NCBI GenBank assembly: GCA_028688995.1
Contig: JAQTXB010000011.1
Location: forward strand, 1-64,000
Source: Aliarcobacter sp.
GTDB lineage: Bacteria > Campylobacterota > Campylobacteria > Campylobacterales > Arcobacteraceae
Direction of reading: 5' to 3'
Length of the DNA stretch: 64,000 bases
Part shown: piece after piece, positions 47,027-56,599 of the stretch
Layout of the letters: each line of letters begins with the position of its first letter
How positions within the stretch are numbered: position 1 is the stretch's first letter
Program-made: the position numbers and the translations under genes
Notes under the pieces: generated by a model
Told to the model about the DNA's origin: nothing
Databases searched by the model: none
What the model saw: the letters and a program-made list of their open reading frames with translations, nothing else

Positions 47027-47893
47027 TTATTTTAGTTTTTCTAATAACTCTGATATTTCCAAATTTATCTTAGAAAAAGCAAACCATTTTTTACCCAAAT
47101 CCTTCAAACTAGCTCCAATATGATAAATCTCTTTTTTATCTAAAATTAAAAATCTATCATGAGAATCTTTGAATGTTTTTAGCGTGATATTATTGTATTG
47201 TTTTGAGTATTTTTCAAAATCAAGTTTGAGTTGTTTAGAAATAATATTTGTATAAATAGTTACTTTTATATTAGGTATTTTTGAAAATAGAGTTAAAACT
47301 GTATCATCTATATAGTTATCTATTAGAATAATTTCATTTTTTGCACTTCTTAATAAATCAGAAATAAAACTATAAGAGTCATAAATTTGACCATCAAAGA
47401 AAATGCCTTGAGTTGTTTCTAAAGTATTGTTTCTTATAAGTGATTTGACATCATTCATTTGAGATTTTAAAATATTTACATCATTTTCTAAATTTACAAA
47501 TCTTTCATTAGTGATTTTATCTGCATTTATTACATAGCCATTTTTAATGTAATTTTTTAAAATAGATGTTGCCCATTGACGGAATTTTGTAGCTGTAATT
47601 GAGTTTACTCTATATCCTATTGATATAATCATATCAAGATTATAGTGTTCAATATTTCTTTGAATCTCTCTATTTCCTTCTTTTTGAACTATCAAGAAAA
47701 ACTTGACAGTTGAATTTGTATTAAGTTCTTTATCTTTAAAAATATTGTTTATATGCAAACTTATATTTTGTTTGGTTACACCAAAAAGCTCCGACAGTTG
47801 CTTTTGAGTAAGCCAAATTGTTTCTTCATTTACAGAAACTTTTAGTTCTAATTCTCCATCATTGTAAAGTACAATATTTGAAATATTATCCAT
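47027..47893 (-). CDS. RhuM-type protein with phospholipase-D-like C-terminus
   Basis: A 288-residue protein. The N-terminal 120 residues are those of the RhuM family: VNEETIWLTQKQLSELFGVTKQN (HTH-like), then YNLDMIISIGYRVNS and TKFRQWATSILKNYI. A short coiled coil follows. The C-terminal 110 residues are not RhuM: ILIDNYIDDTVLTLF and HDRFLILDKKEIYHIGASLKDLG recall the HxK-x4-D half of a phospholipase-D-type domain, here HDR-x4-D-like. Such proteins are usually seen in accessory or defence regions. It sits next to CcdAB on the same strand, but with its own 53-bp gap. Function unknown. Confidence 0.75.
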   Translation of the reverse strand: MDNISNIVLYNDGELELKVSVNEETIWLTQKQLSELFGVTKQNISLHINNIFKDKELNTNSTVKFFLIVQKEGNREIQRNIEHYNLDMIISIGYRVNSITATKFRQWATSILKNYIKNGYVINADKITNERFVNLENDVNILKSQMNDVKSLIRNNTLETTQGIFFDGQIYDSYSFISDLLRSAKNEIILIDNYIDDTVLTLFSKIPNIKVTIYTNIISKQLKLDFEKYSKQYNNITLKTFKDSHDRFLILDKKEIYHIGASLKDLGKKWFAFSKINLEISELLEKLK

Positions 47894-48045
47894 AAAATCA
47901 CCTTTGAAAAGTTATTTTATAACTTTATCAAAAAAATTAGTTTTGCTTTAAAAATATTGCAGATTGTTATTTATTCTTGATTTCAAAAATAATAAATTTA
48001 GAGCTTAGAATAGAGGAATTTTATTTATTGGTATTAAAGTATTCA

Positions 48046-48071
48046 TTCCCAATTCAGATAGAAATTGGGAA
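48046..48071. repeat. Inverted repeat TTCCCAATT / AATTGGGAA
   Basis: A perfect 9-bp stem with an 8-nt loop lies in the 194-bp gap between the TPR gene (downstream end, 48088) and the RhuM-type gene. It lies 17 bp past the TPR gene stop, so a terminator role is possible, but there is no T-run. The rest of the gap is AT-rich without other features. Confidence 0.45.
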
Positions 48072-48087
48072 CGAAGAAAAGTTGATA

Positions 48088-49947
48088 CTAGTTATAAATA
48101 CTATGTATAATATTGTTTAATATCAATTGTATTTCTTCTTTAAAATTAGAATCTTTTATAAGTTTATTTGCTTTTTTTTCATATTCTTTATATATATTTG
48201 AATTGTATTTTTTATTATTTGCTAATGCAGATAAAAACATTAATACTTGTATAAGAGTTCTTTCTTCTAATAATGTAAAGTAAAGTATATTATCAAGAAT
48301 ATTTCGTTCTCCGTATAAAAAATTATCTGTATTTTCAATATTTGAAGCCATCAACAATGCTAAATTACTTTCACTAGCATAAATATAATCACTAAATATA
48401 TTACTTACTATTTCTGTGTTAAATAAAGGTTCAATTATATTTACAGAATATTCATTTTTTATAAAGTTAAATAATTCAGTATTTAATTCTTTCAGTTTAG
48501 CTGATTGATTATTCTCATTAAACTCTTTTGAAATCACTTTTGAATCTTCATCAGAGTTATAGTTGTAGATAAATAATTCTATAATCCATAAATCATTTTT
48601 TATAGATAGATGAGGAAATATAGCAATATCAGATGGGTGTATTTTTAAAAATCCATTGATTGTTTCTTTACTATATTTTTCTGAAAAAAGAGCAAATCCA
48701 TTATTTAGCATTGGAATAATTGTTATAGCTTTTATATCTGTTGAAAGATTTATTTTATCACAAATAGTTAAAGCTATCCCTCTACTTAATCTTCCAATTT
48801 TTATCATGATATTTTCATCATGATGACCTTCCTCGTTATTTATAGAAACATTTGCACTAAATACAAAAAGCTTTAAATCATTTTCTTTTTTCATGTGTAT
48901 AATTTCATTTTCTATTGGTATGTTGTATGACCATATTGGTTTATCTAAGCTAAAATGACTAATTGGTGATTCTGAATTATATATTGTTTTTTTTTTAGTT
49001 AATGATTCTAGTTCATTTTTCCAATAAGATAAGCTTTTTCTTATTGTTGGATTATTTAGTGCAAAATATTTTTCTATTATAATATTTGCTTTTTCATACT
49101 CTTTTGAATCTATGTATGCTTTTATTAGGTTGTTTCCTAGTCCAAATTCACGAATATTCTCATTAAATATAGGTTCAATAAATGTTATTAATTCCTCAAT
49201 GTAATTATTGAGTCCAAGTGAACTACTTATATGTATTAAACAATCAGATGGAGGATTAGGATTAATTGATAGTATTTTTTTATAATATGACATTGCCGTA
49301 TTAATATCTTTATTCTTAAGTGATATATCTGCAAGATAAAGTAATGGTCTCCATGCATCTTTAATTTTACTTAATTTTATTAAAGCCTTATGATAACCTT
49401 CTTCTCCATCTTTTCCTTTGTGCAAAGAAAGATACCAATCCATTCCATTATTTTGATTTGGATCTAATTCTAATCCCTCAAATAATATTTTTTCTACCAT
49501 CTCAAAATCATTCCAATCGGCATATACTTTTGCTAGATTTGTAAGTAATACTCCAGTTTTTCCAATTTCTTGTATAGTTTTTTCTAATACTAATTTAGCC
49601 TCATCTAATCTTTTATTTTTCATTAGTACAATTGCATAAATACATCCAGCTCTTTCTCTTTCTTTATCAATTTCATATAATTTGTAACTGGCATCAACAA
49701 CGAATTCATGAAGTCCATCATTTAATGCTGTAATAATTAATGTATATAGTTCATCAGGATTATCATAATTTTTTTCTAAATTAGGGATTAAAATATCTTT
49801 AATCCATACCCTTTTAGTTACATAATATTCTTTTCCCATTTCATCAAAAAAGCTAATCTTTTCATCATTATCATTCTCTTTTTCATCTTGAACAATAATT
49901 GGTTCCTTTTTATTTTTTATTCCAAATAGTTTTTTTAAAAATTGCAC
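48088..49947 (-). CDS. TPR-repeat protein of unknown function
   Basis: A 619-residue soluble protein. The N-terminal 300 residues hold TPR-type repeats, for example LYEIDKERERAGCIYAIVLMKN (in part), VLLTNLAKVYADWNDFEMVEKI, RPLLYLADISLKNKDINTAMSYYKKIL and NNLIKAYIDSKEYEKANIII. The C-terminal 300 residues form a separate domain I do not recognise, with beta-rich stretches (IKIGRLSRGIALTICDKI) and a helical end. Base composition is as in its neighbours. It lies alone between the RhuM-type gene and the urt operon, facing away from the latter. Confidence 0.65.
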   Translation of the reverse strand: MQFLKKLFGIKNKKEPIIVQDEKENDNDEKISFFDEMGKEYYVTKRVWIKDILIPNLEKNYDNPDELYTLIITALNDGLHEFVVDASYKLYEIDKERERAGCIYAIVLMKNKRLDEAKLVLEKTIQEIGKTGVLLTNLAKVYADWNDFEMVEKILFEGLELDPNQNNGMDWYLSLHKGKDGEEGYHKALIKLSKIKDAWRPLLYLADISLKNKDINTAMSYYKKILSINPNPPSDCLIHISSSLGLNNYIEELITFIEPIFNENIREFGLGNNLIKAYIDSKEYEKANIIIEKYFALNNPTIRKSLSYWKNELESLTKKKTIYNSESPISHFSLDKPIWSYNIPIENEIIHMKKENDLKLFVFSANVSINNEEGHHDENIMIKIGRLSRGIALTICDKINLSTDIKAITIIPMLNNGFALFSEKYSKETINGFLKIHPSDIAIFPHLSIKNDLWIIELFIYNYNSDEDSKVISKEFNENNQSAKLKELNTELFNFIKNEYSVNIIEPLFNTEIVSNIFSDYIYASESNLALLMASNIENTDNFLYGERNILDNILYFTLLEERTLIQVLMFLSALANNKKYNSNIYKEYEKKANKLIKDSNFKEEIQLILNNIIHSIYN

Positions 49948-50152
49948 ACTGTTCCTTTGAGAGTTAATAGACGTAAATAATAATATAATAACGCTGAAAA
50001 TAAATATTTTTTGTTAAAATTATAAAAAACTCCCTCTGTCTAAAATCTATACACCAACCATTCCCAACTAACACTAAAAGCAACACTTAAACAACACTTC
50101 TATTTTATACTTCTCTTAGAAGTCAAAAGGACTTAAACTAAAAGGAGATTTT

Positions 50153-51424
50153 ATGAAAAGATTATTTGCAAAAGCAATTGTTACTTCTGCGTTACTTGGT
50201 GGAATGTTAGTTCATGCTGCTGATACAATTAAAGTTGGGGTTTTACACTCTTTATCTGGAACTATGGCTATTTCTGAAACAACATTAAAAGATACAGTTT
50301 TAATGTTAATTGATGAGCAAAATAAAAAAGGTGGAATCTTAGGTAAAAAAATTGAACCTGTGGTTGTTGACCCAGCTTCAAACTGGCCACTTTTTGCTGA
50401 AAAAATGAGAGGACTTCTTACAAAAGATAAAGTTGATGTTACATTTGGTTGTTGGACATCGGTTTCAAGAAAATCTGTTCTTCCAGTTGTTGAAGAGTTA
50501 AATGGACTTTTATTTTACCCTGTTCAATATGAGGGTGAAGAGTCAAGCAAAAATGTATTTTATACAGGTGCTGCGCCAAACCAACAAGCAATTCCAGCTG
50601 TTGATTATCTGATGAAAGAGATGGGTGTAAAAAGATTTGTTTTAGCAGGAACTGACTATGTATATCCAAGAACTACAAACAAAATCTTGGAAGCTTATTT
50701 AATCTCTAAAGGTGTTAAAAAAGAAGATATTATGATTAATTATACGCCATTTGGTCACTCTGATTGGCAATCAATTGTATCTGATATTAAAAAATTTGGT
50801 TCAACTGGAGTTAAAACAGCAGTTGTTTCAACAATCAATGGAGATGCAAATATTCCATTTTATAAAGAGTTAGGAAACCAAGGTGTAAAAGCTGAAGATA
50901 TTCCAGTTATTGCATTCTCAGTTGGTGAAGAAGAACTTTCAGGAATTGATACAAAACCTTTAGTTGGACATTTAGCTGCATGGAATTATTTCGAAAGTGC
51001 TGATACACCAATCAATAAAGATTTTATCAAAACTTGGAAAACATTTATCAAAGATGACAAAAGAGTTACAAATGACCCAATGGAAGCTACATATATCGGA
51101 TTTAATCTATGGGTAAAAGCTGTTGAAAAAGCTGGAACTACAGATGTAAACAAAGTTAGTGATGCAATTATTGGTTTAAGTGTTCCAAACTTAACAGGTG
51201 GAACTGCAACTATGCTTAAAAATCACCACATTACAAAACCAGTTCTAATTGGTGAGATTCAAGAAGATGGACAATTTGAAACAGTTTCTTCTACAAAAGA
51301 AATCGAAGGTGATGCTTGGTCTGATTTCTTACCAGGAAGCAAAGATTTAATCGCTGATTGGACAAAACCAGTTAATTGTGGTTCATACAACACAGTTACT
51401 AAAAAATGTGTAGGTACTAAATAA
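50153..51424 (+). CDS. urtA: Urea ABC transporter substrate-binding protein
   Basis: A 423-residue periplasmic protein with a signal peptide (about 1-22, ending VHAA). The UrtA pattern is clear: IKVGVLHSLSGTMAISETTLKD, then VVVDPASNWPLFAEKMR, TFGCWTSVSRKSVLPVVEE and LFYPVQYEGEESS. It binds urea or short amides for import. The leader (49948-50152) carries a C-rich stretch with three ACACT units at 50069-50098, a small hairpin (50109-50123) and the RBS AAGGAG. A strong hairpin lies between it and urtB. Confidence 0.94.
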   Translation: MKRLFAKAIVTSALLGGMLVHAADTIKVGVLHSLSGTMAISETTLKDTVLMLIDEQNKKGGILGKKIEPVVVDPASNWPLFAEKMRGLLTKDKVDVTFGCWTSVSRKSVLPVVEELNGLLFYPVQYEGEESSKNVFYTGAAPNQQAIPAVDYLMKEMGVKRFVLAGTDYVYPRTTNKILEAYLISKGVKKEDIMINYTPFGHSDWQSIVSDIKKFGSTGVKTAVVSTINGDANIPFYKELGNQGVKAEDIPVIAFSVGEEELSGIDTKPLVGHLAAWNYFESADTPINKDFIKTWKTFIKDDKRVTNDPMEATYIGFNLWVKAVEKAGTTDVNKVSDAIIGLSVPNLTGGTATMLKNHHITKPVLIGEIQEDGQFETVSSTKEIEGDAWSDFLPGSKDLIADWTKPVNCGSYNTVTKKCVGTK

Positions 51425-51430
51425 AAACTA

Positions 51431-51459
51431 AAATATGGAAGAACTCTTCTTCCATATTT
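51431..51459 (+). terminator. Hairpin between urtA and urtB
   Basis: AAATATGGAAGA (51431-51442) and TCTTCCATATTT (51448-51459) form a perfect 12-bp stem with a 5-nt loop, followed by CTTTT. It lies 6 bp after the urtA stop and 18 bp before urtB. It could partly stop transcription or protect the urtA mRNA, giving more binding protein than permease, as with the pstS hairpin. Confidence 0.75.
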
Positions 51460-51477
51460 CTTTTAAGGAAATAACAG

Positions 51478-53058
51478 ATGAATATTTTAAAAATAATACT
51501 CCTTAATTTATTGATTTTCTCATTTTCATACTCTTCAACTTTTGAGGAGTTATCTAGCAAATTATCAGACAATAGTTTCAAAGTAAAAGAAGAAGTTTTA
51601 AATGAGTTAATAATAAATTATAAAGATGAAGAAAAATTAGAGATTTTATTACAAAGTATGCTTTTAGGAAATTTATATTTTCAAAATCAAACTAATGAAA
51701 TTTTACTTTTAGAAAAAGATAATAGTTTAAAATCTTTATTTACAAATAATTCTATTCAAAATGTAAATGAAAATGATTATTCAAAAATAAAGATAAATAA
51801 TAAATTAAGAAGTGTTATAAAATCAAGCTTAGCAAAAATAAATCTTTTCGCAAAAGATGAAAACAAAAGATTAAATGCTGCAAAAAATATTTTGGAAAAT
51901 CTAGAAGTTCAAGATAAAGAGATTATTTTAGAGGCTTTAAAAAGTGAAAAAAAATCTTCAATAAAAGAACTTTTACTTGAGGCAAATGCAAACTTAAAAG
52001 CAAAGTTTTTAACAGGTCAAGAGCAACTCGATGCAATAAGTGAACTTGGTGGTTTTTTGTCTTCTAAATCTTTAGAAACTCTAAATAGTCTAAGTGATTC
52101 AAGTGATGAAAAAGTAAAACTTGCTGTTAAAAATGCACTAGGTGAAATCGAATTTAGTAAAACTCTTTATTCATTTATTGAAACTGCATTTTTTGGACTT
52201 TCACAAGGTTCGGTTTTACTTTTAGCTGCTATTGGTTTAGCCATTACTTTTGGGGTTATGAAAGTAATAAATATGGCTCATGGTGAATTAATAATGATTG
52301 GAGCATATACAACTTATACTATTCAACAATTAATGCCAAATTTGATTGAATATTCGGTAATTATTGCAATTCCTGCTGCATTTATAGTAAGTGGCTTAGT
52401 AGGAATTGCTATAGAAAGATTAGTAATTCGTCACCTTTATGGAAGACCACTAGAAACACTATTAGCAACTTTTGGAATAAGTTTGATTTTACAACAAGTG
52501 GTGAGAACAATATTCTCTCCACTAAATCAAGAGGTAAAAACACCATCTTGGATGAGTGGAGCTTTGGAAATAAATGGAGCTTTATCATTAACTTACAATA
52601 GATTATATGTTGTGATTTTTGCTTTTATTGTCTTTTTTGCTATTTTATATGTGATGAAAAAAACAAGCTTAGGACTAAAAGTTCGAGCTGTTTCACAAAA
52701 TAGACCAATAGCAAGAGCTATGGGAATTCAATCAAGCAAAATTGATGCAATCACTTTTGGAATTGGTTCAGGAATCGCTGGAGTTGCAGGAGTTGCTTTA
52801 TCTCAGCTTACAAATGTGGGACCAAATCTTGGACAAGCTTATATAGTTGATTCATTTATGGTTGTTGTTTTTGGTGGAGTTGGAAATCTATGGGGAACTT
52901 TAATCGCTTCATTTACACTTGGGGAAATAAACAAATTTATCGAGCCACTTGCAGGTGCGATTTTGGCAAAAGTTATCATATTGGTATTTATTATCTTATT
53001 TATACAAAAAAGACCTAGAGGATTATTCCCTCAAAAAGGTCGAGATGCACAGGATTAA
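51478..53058 (+). CDS. urtB: Urea ABC transporter permease UrtB
   Basis: A 526-residue protein. Residues 1-20 are a signal-like segment, and residues 20-220 form a helical, HEAT-like periplasmic extension typical of UrtB and absent from other LivH-type permeases. The permease follows from about 235 with GLSQGSVLLLAAIGLAITFGVMKVINMAHGE and later VDSFMVVVFGGVGNLWGTL (given in part). It is the first permease of the urea importer. Start ATG at 51478 has AAGGAA upstream. Confidence 0.93.
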   Translation: MNILKIILLNLLIFSFSYSSTFEELSSKLSDNSFKVKEEVLNELIINYKDEEKLEILLQSMLLGNLYFQNQTNEILLLEKDNSLKSLFTNNSIQNVNENDYSKIKINNKLRSVIKSSLAKINLFAKDENKRLNAAKNILENLEVQDKEIILEALKSEKKSSIKELLLEANANLKAKFLTGQEQLDAISELGGFLSSKSLETLNSLSDSSDEKVKLAVKNALGEIEFSKTLYSFIETAFFGLSQGSVLLLAAIGLAITFGVMKVINMAHGELIMIGAYTTYTIQQLMPNLIEYSVIIAIPAAFIVSGLVGIAIERLVIRHLYGRPLETLLATFGISLILQQVVRTIFSPLNQEVKTPSWMSGALEINGALSLTYNRLYVVIFAFIVFFAILYVMKKTSLGLKVRAVSQNRPIARAMGIQSSKIDAITFGIGSGIAGVAGVALSQLTNVGPNLGQAYIVDSFMVVVFGGVGNLWGTLIASFTLGEINKFIEPLAGAILAKVIILVFIILFIQKRPRGLFPQKGRDAQD

Positions 53059-53061
53059 AAA

Positions 53062-54165
53062 ATGGAAAATAAATCAATAATTTTAAGAATCTTAGAAAAT
53101 GACAAAGGTGGAAAAATAGTTTTATCATCTTTATCAGTTGTGGTGTTTGTGGTTGCTTTTTGTAATTTGTTTATTCCTGAAAGCTCGATTTTTCATATCT
53201 CGACTTTTACAGTTACGATTTTGGGAAAATATTTAGCTTTTGCACTTTTGGCATTGGCACTTGATTTAGTTTGGGGATATTTAGGGATTTTAAGTTTAGG
53301 TCATGGGGCATTTTTTGCCCTTGGTGGATATGCCTTTGCCATGTATTTGATGCGTCAAATTGGCGATAGAGGAGTTTATGGAAATGCCGAACTTCCTGAT
53401 TTTATGGTATTTATGAATCTAAAAGAGCTTCCTTGGTTTTGGCTTGGATTTGATAATCCAGTATTTGCAATTTTGATGGTAATGATAGTTCCAGCTATTT
53501 TGGCTTTTGTATTTGGTTGGTTTGCTTTTAGAAGTAGGGTGACGGGAGTTTATTTATCTATTATAACTCAAGCTTTGACTTATGCACTTATGTTGGCATT
53601 TTTTAGAAATGATATGGGTTTTGGTGGAAACAATGGTTTGACAGATTTCAAAGATATTTTAGGCTTTGATTTATCAGCAGATACAACAAGGGTTGCTTTA
53701 TTGATAATCACTTTTTTTGCTTTGGTTTTAGGATATTTGGTTTGCAGATTTATCATAAATTCAAGACTTGGACGAGTTGTAATCTCTATAAGAGATGCTG
53801 AAAGTAGGGTTAGATTTTTGGGTTACAAAGTTGAGCAATATAAGCTTTTTATTTTTGTGGTTTCAGCTGTTTTAGCAGGAATTGCAGGAGCTTTATATGT
53901 GCCACAAGTTGCAATCATTAATCCAAATGTATTTAGTCCTTTATTTTCTATTGAGTTAGTAATTTGGGTAGCTATTGGAGGACGAGGAACTCTGTATGGA
54001 GCGATTATTGGAGCTATGATTGTTAGTTTTGCAAGTACATATTTTACTTCTGCACTTCCTGAAGTTTGGTTGTATGCTTTGGGTGGATTGTTTGTAGTAG
54101 TGACTTTATATCTTCCAACAGGTGTTGTTGGGCTTATTAGTAAAATCAAGATGAAAAAGGCTTAA
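53062..54165 (+). CDS. urtC: Urea ABC transporter permease UrtC
   Basis: A 367-residue LivM-type permease with about nine hydrophobic segments. Seen are ALALDLVWGYLGILSLGHGAFFALGGY, the conserved FGGNNGLTDF and the C-terminal LVIWVAIGGRGTLYGAIIGA (given in part). It forms the channel with UrtB. The gap to urtB is 3 bp and to urtD 2 bp, so the genes are translated together. Confidence 0.93.
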   Translation: MENKSIILRILENDKGGKIVLSSLSVVVFVVAFCNLFIPESSIFHISTFTVTILGKYLAFALLALALDLVWGYLGILSLGHGAFFALGGYAFAMYLMRQIGDRGVYGNAELPDFMVFMNLKELPWFWLGFDNPVFAILMVMIVPAILAFVFGWFAFRSRVTGVYLSIITQALTYALMLAFFRNDMGFGGNNGLTDFKDILGFDLSADTTRVALLIITFFALVLGYLVCRFIINSRLGRVVISIRDAESRVRFLGYKVEQYKLFIFVVSAVLAGIAGALYVPQVAIINPNVFSPLFSIELVIWVAIGGRGTLYGAIIGAMIVSFASTYFTSALPEVWLYALGGLFVVVTLYLPTGVVGLISKIKMKKA

Positions 54166-54167
54166 AA

Positions 54168-54956
54168 ATGGAAAGATTAAGAAGAGATAATGAAACTGAT
54201 ATTGGTGAGCTTAAAATTGGAAGCAGAATACTTCTTGTTGATGGTGTAAGTGTTAGTTTTGATGGATTTAAGGCTTTAAATAATCTTAGTTTTTCTATTG
54301 ATTATGGTGAATTAAGATGTGTTATTGGAGCAAATGGAGCTGGAAAATCTACAATGATGGATGTGGTAACTGGAAAAACAAGACCAGATTCAGGAACTGT
54401 GATTTTTGGACATTCAGTTGATTTATTAAGCATGGATGAACCAGCAATTGCCCAAATTGGAATAGGAAGAAAGTTTCAAAAACCAACAGTTTTTCAAAAT
54501 CACACAGTTTTTGAAAACCTAGAACTTGCCATGAAAGATGATAAAAGATTTTTCAAAACACTTTTTTCAAAGTTAAGTAGCGAGCAAAAAGACAAAATCG
54601 AAGAAACCATGAAACTAATTGGTCTAAAAGAGCTTTATAAACAAGAAGCAGGGATTTTATCACATGGTCAAAAACAATGGCTAGAAATTGGAATGTTAAT
54701 CATGCAAGAGCCAAAACTTCTTCTTGTAGATGAACCAGTTGCAGGTATGACTCCTCAAGAAGTGGAAAAAACAGCAGAGATTTTGACAAGTTTAGCAAAA
54801 GATAATGCAGTTGTAGTGGTAGAACATGATATGGAATTTATAAGAAGTATCGCAAAAAAAGTGACAGTTTTACATGAGGGTTCAGTTTTGGCTGAGGGTT
54901 CAATGGACGCAATACAAAACAATGAAAAAGTGCGAAAAGTATATCTAGGAGAATAA
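54168..54956 (+). CDS. urtD: Urea ABC transporter ATP-binding protein UrtD
   Basis: A 262-residue LivG-type ATPase: Walker A GANGAGKST, Q loop near GRKFQKPTVFQNHTVFENLEL, signature LSHGQKQWLEIGM, Walker B KLLLVDEPVAGMT, and switch His in VVEHDM. LSHGQKQ in place of LSGGQ is a hallmark of UrtD. It powers urea uptake together with UrtE. The gap to urtC is 2 bp and to urtE 1 bp. Confidence 0.94.
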   Translation: MERLRRDNETDIGELKIGSRILLVDGVSVSFDGFKALNNLSFSIDYGELRCVIGANGAGKSTMMDVVTGKTRPDSGTVIFGHSVDLLSMDEPAIAQIGIGRKFQKPTVFQNHTVFENLELAMKDDKRFFKTLFSKLSSEQKDKIEETMKLIGLKELYKQEAGILSHGQKQWLEIGMLIMQEPKLLLVDEPVAGMTPQEVEKTAEILTSLAKDNAVVVVEHDMEFIRSIAKKVTVLHEGSVLAEGSMDAIQNNEKVRKVYLGE

Positions 54957-54957
54957 A

Positions 54958-55653
54958 ATGTTAAAACTAGAAAAAATAAACCAATATTACGGACAAAGTC
55001 ACACTTTGTGGGATTTAGATTTAGAGATAAAAAAAGGAAGATGCACTTGTTTAATGGGAAGAAATGGAGTTGGCAAAACAACTATTAGTAAAGTAATCAT
55101 GGGATTACTTCCTATCAAAGATGGAAAACTAATCTATGAGGGAAATGATATTTCAAAACTTTCAGACTATCAAAGAGCAGGAATTGCAATAGGTTATGTT
55201 CCCCAAGGAAGAGAGATTTTTTCACAACTAACAGTTAAAGAAAATCTTGAAATTGGAGTGATGTCAAATAGAAATAAAATCACAAAAATTCCAGATAAAA
55301 TCTACGAGCTTTTCCCAGTTTTAAAAGATATGGCAAATAGAAAAGGTGGAGATTTAAGTGGAGGACAACAACAACAATTGGCAATAGGCAGAGCTTTATG
55401 TATCGACCCAAATTTTTTAATCCTAGATGAACCAAGTGAAGGAATCCAACCAAATATCGTAGCTCAAATTGGAGAAGTAATAGATTATCTTACACGTGAA
55501 GAACAAATCACAGTATTGCTAGTAGAGCAAAAACTACCATTTGCTAGAAGACACGGCGATGATTTTTATGTAATTGATAGGGGAAGTGTAGTTGCAAATG
55601 GGGAAATAGGGCAACTTAGTGATGAGATTATTAGGAAGTATATGTCGGTTTAG
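54958..55653 (+). CDS. urtE: Urea ABC transporter ATP-binding protein UrtE
   Basis: A 231-residue LivF-type ATPase: Walker A GRNGVGKTT, VPQGREIFSQLTVKENLEIG (family-typical), signature LSGGQQQQLAIGRAL, Walker B FLILDEPSEGIQP and the switch region LLVEQK. The five urt genes are in the usual order and closely packed, so the importer is complete. After it come 67 bp and the P-loop kinase gene. Confidence 0.94.
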   Translation: MLKLEKINQYYGQSHTLWDLDLEIKKGRCTCLMGRNGVGKTTISKVIMGLLPIKDGKLIYEGNDISKLSDYQRAGIAIGYVPQGREIFSQLTVKENLEIGVMSNRNKITKIPDKIYELFPVLKDMANRKGGDLSGGQQQQLAIGRALCIDPNFLILDEPSEGIQPNIVAQIGEVIDYLTREEQITVLLVEQKLPFARRHGDDFYVIDRGSVVANGEIGQLSDEIIRKYMSV

Positions 55654-55720
55654 TTATTAATTATCAGGCTAATTTGTATATAATTCATGTTGAATTAATA
55701 GTTATACAAAAAGGAATATT

Positions 55721-56206
55721 ATGATGCAAAAAGGAACGCTTACTTTTTTTTGTGGGAAGATGGGATCTGGAAAAAGCACAAAATCAAAAATTATATCAAT
55801 TGAAAAGAATGCAGTACTTTTGTCAGAAGATGATTGGCTTGCAGCCCATTATCCTAATCAAATAAGCTCTTTTGATGACTTCATAAAGTTTTCTGCACTT
55901 ATAAAGCCTTTTATAAAATTGCATGTGCAATTAATTTTAAATACGGGTACAAATGTAGTTATGGATTTTCCTGCAAATACAAAAAAGCAAAGAGAATGGT
56001 TTAATCAACTGTTTAATGAGATTAAATGTGATCATGAGCTTATTTTTATTGATTTAAGCGATGAACAATGTTTAGCTAATATTGCTAAACGAAGAAAGGA
56101 ACAACCACATAGAGCACAGTTTGACAATGAAGATGTATTTAATCATGTCACACAATATTTTGAATCTCCATTGTTGAGTGAAGGTTTTAACATATTAAAG
56201 GGGTAA
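55721..56206 (+). CDS. P-loop kinase-like ATPase
   Basis: A 161-residue protein with Walker A GKMGSGKST (near residues 12-20), followed by LLSEDDWLAAHYP, a pattern of AAA_33-type small-molecule kinases. A later NVVMDFPANTKKQREWF and a lid-like NIAKRRKEQPHRAQ (arginine-rich) also fit. The substrate is unknown; relatives act on sugars, nucleosides or drugs. It lies between urtE and an NTF2-like gene, and the latter starts 3 bp after it, so the two form a unit. Two ATGs are adjacent (55721, 55724). Confidence 0.75.
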   Translation: MMQKGTLTFFCGKMGSGKSTKSKIISIEKNAVLLSEDDWLAAHYPNQISSFDDFIKFSALIKPFIKLHVQLILNTGTNVVMDFPANTKKQREWFNQLFNEIKCDHELIFIDLSDEQCLANIAKRRKEQPHRAQFDNEDVFNHVTQYFESPLLSEGFNILKG

Positions 56207-56209
56207 ATT

Positions 56210-56599
56210 TTGAAACAGCATGCAGTAATTAAACAGATTGAAAAAGCAGATAGAGCAATTGTTGAAGAAGATTTTGATACTCTTCTTGACATATATACTG
56301 ATGATGCAGTGCTAGTTGTTGAACCAGGAAAAAATGCTGTAGGTAAAGATGCTATTAGAAAAGCATTTGAAGCCATCGCAGTTTATTTTAGAAATGGTTT
56401 ACATGTTAGTCAAAAAGGGATTGAGGTACTTGAAAGTGGGAATACAGCTTTAGTGCTAGCAAATACAGTAATATCTTCTCCAAACATGTCAGAAGTAACT
56501 CGTAAAGCTACTTACATTTTTAATAAGGATGAAGATGGTGTATGGTTATGCTCTATTGATAATTCATACGGTCATGAAATTATTGAAGTGGATGAATAA
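56210..56599 (+). CDS. NTF2-like / SnoaL-type small protein
   Basis: A 129-residue protein with the alpha-beta cone pattern of DUF4440 or SnoaL-like proteins: IEKADRAIVEEDFDTLLDIYTDDAVLVVEPG, then GKDAIRKAFEAIAVYF and the closing RKATYIFNKDEDGVWLCSIDNSY (given in part). Such folds can bind small ligands or catalyse isomerisation. The start is TTG (56210), 3 bp after the kinase gene, supported by the N-terminal helix. No direct tie to urea metabolism is visible. Confidence 0.75.
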   Translation: MKQHAVIKQIEKADRAIVEEDFDTLLDIYTDDAVLVVEPGKNAVGKDAIRKAFEAIAVYFRNGLHVSQKGIEVLESGNTALVLANTVISSPNMSEVTRKATYIFNKDEDGVWLCSIDNSYGHEIIEVDE

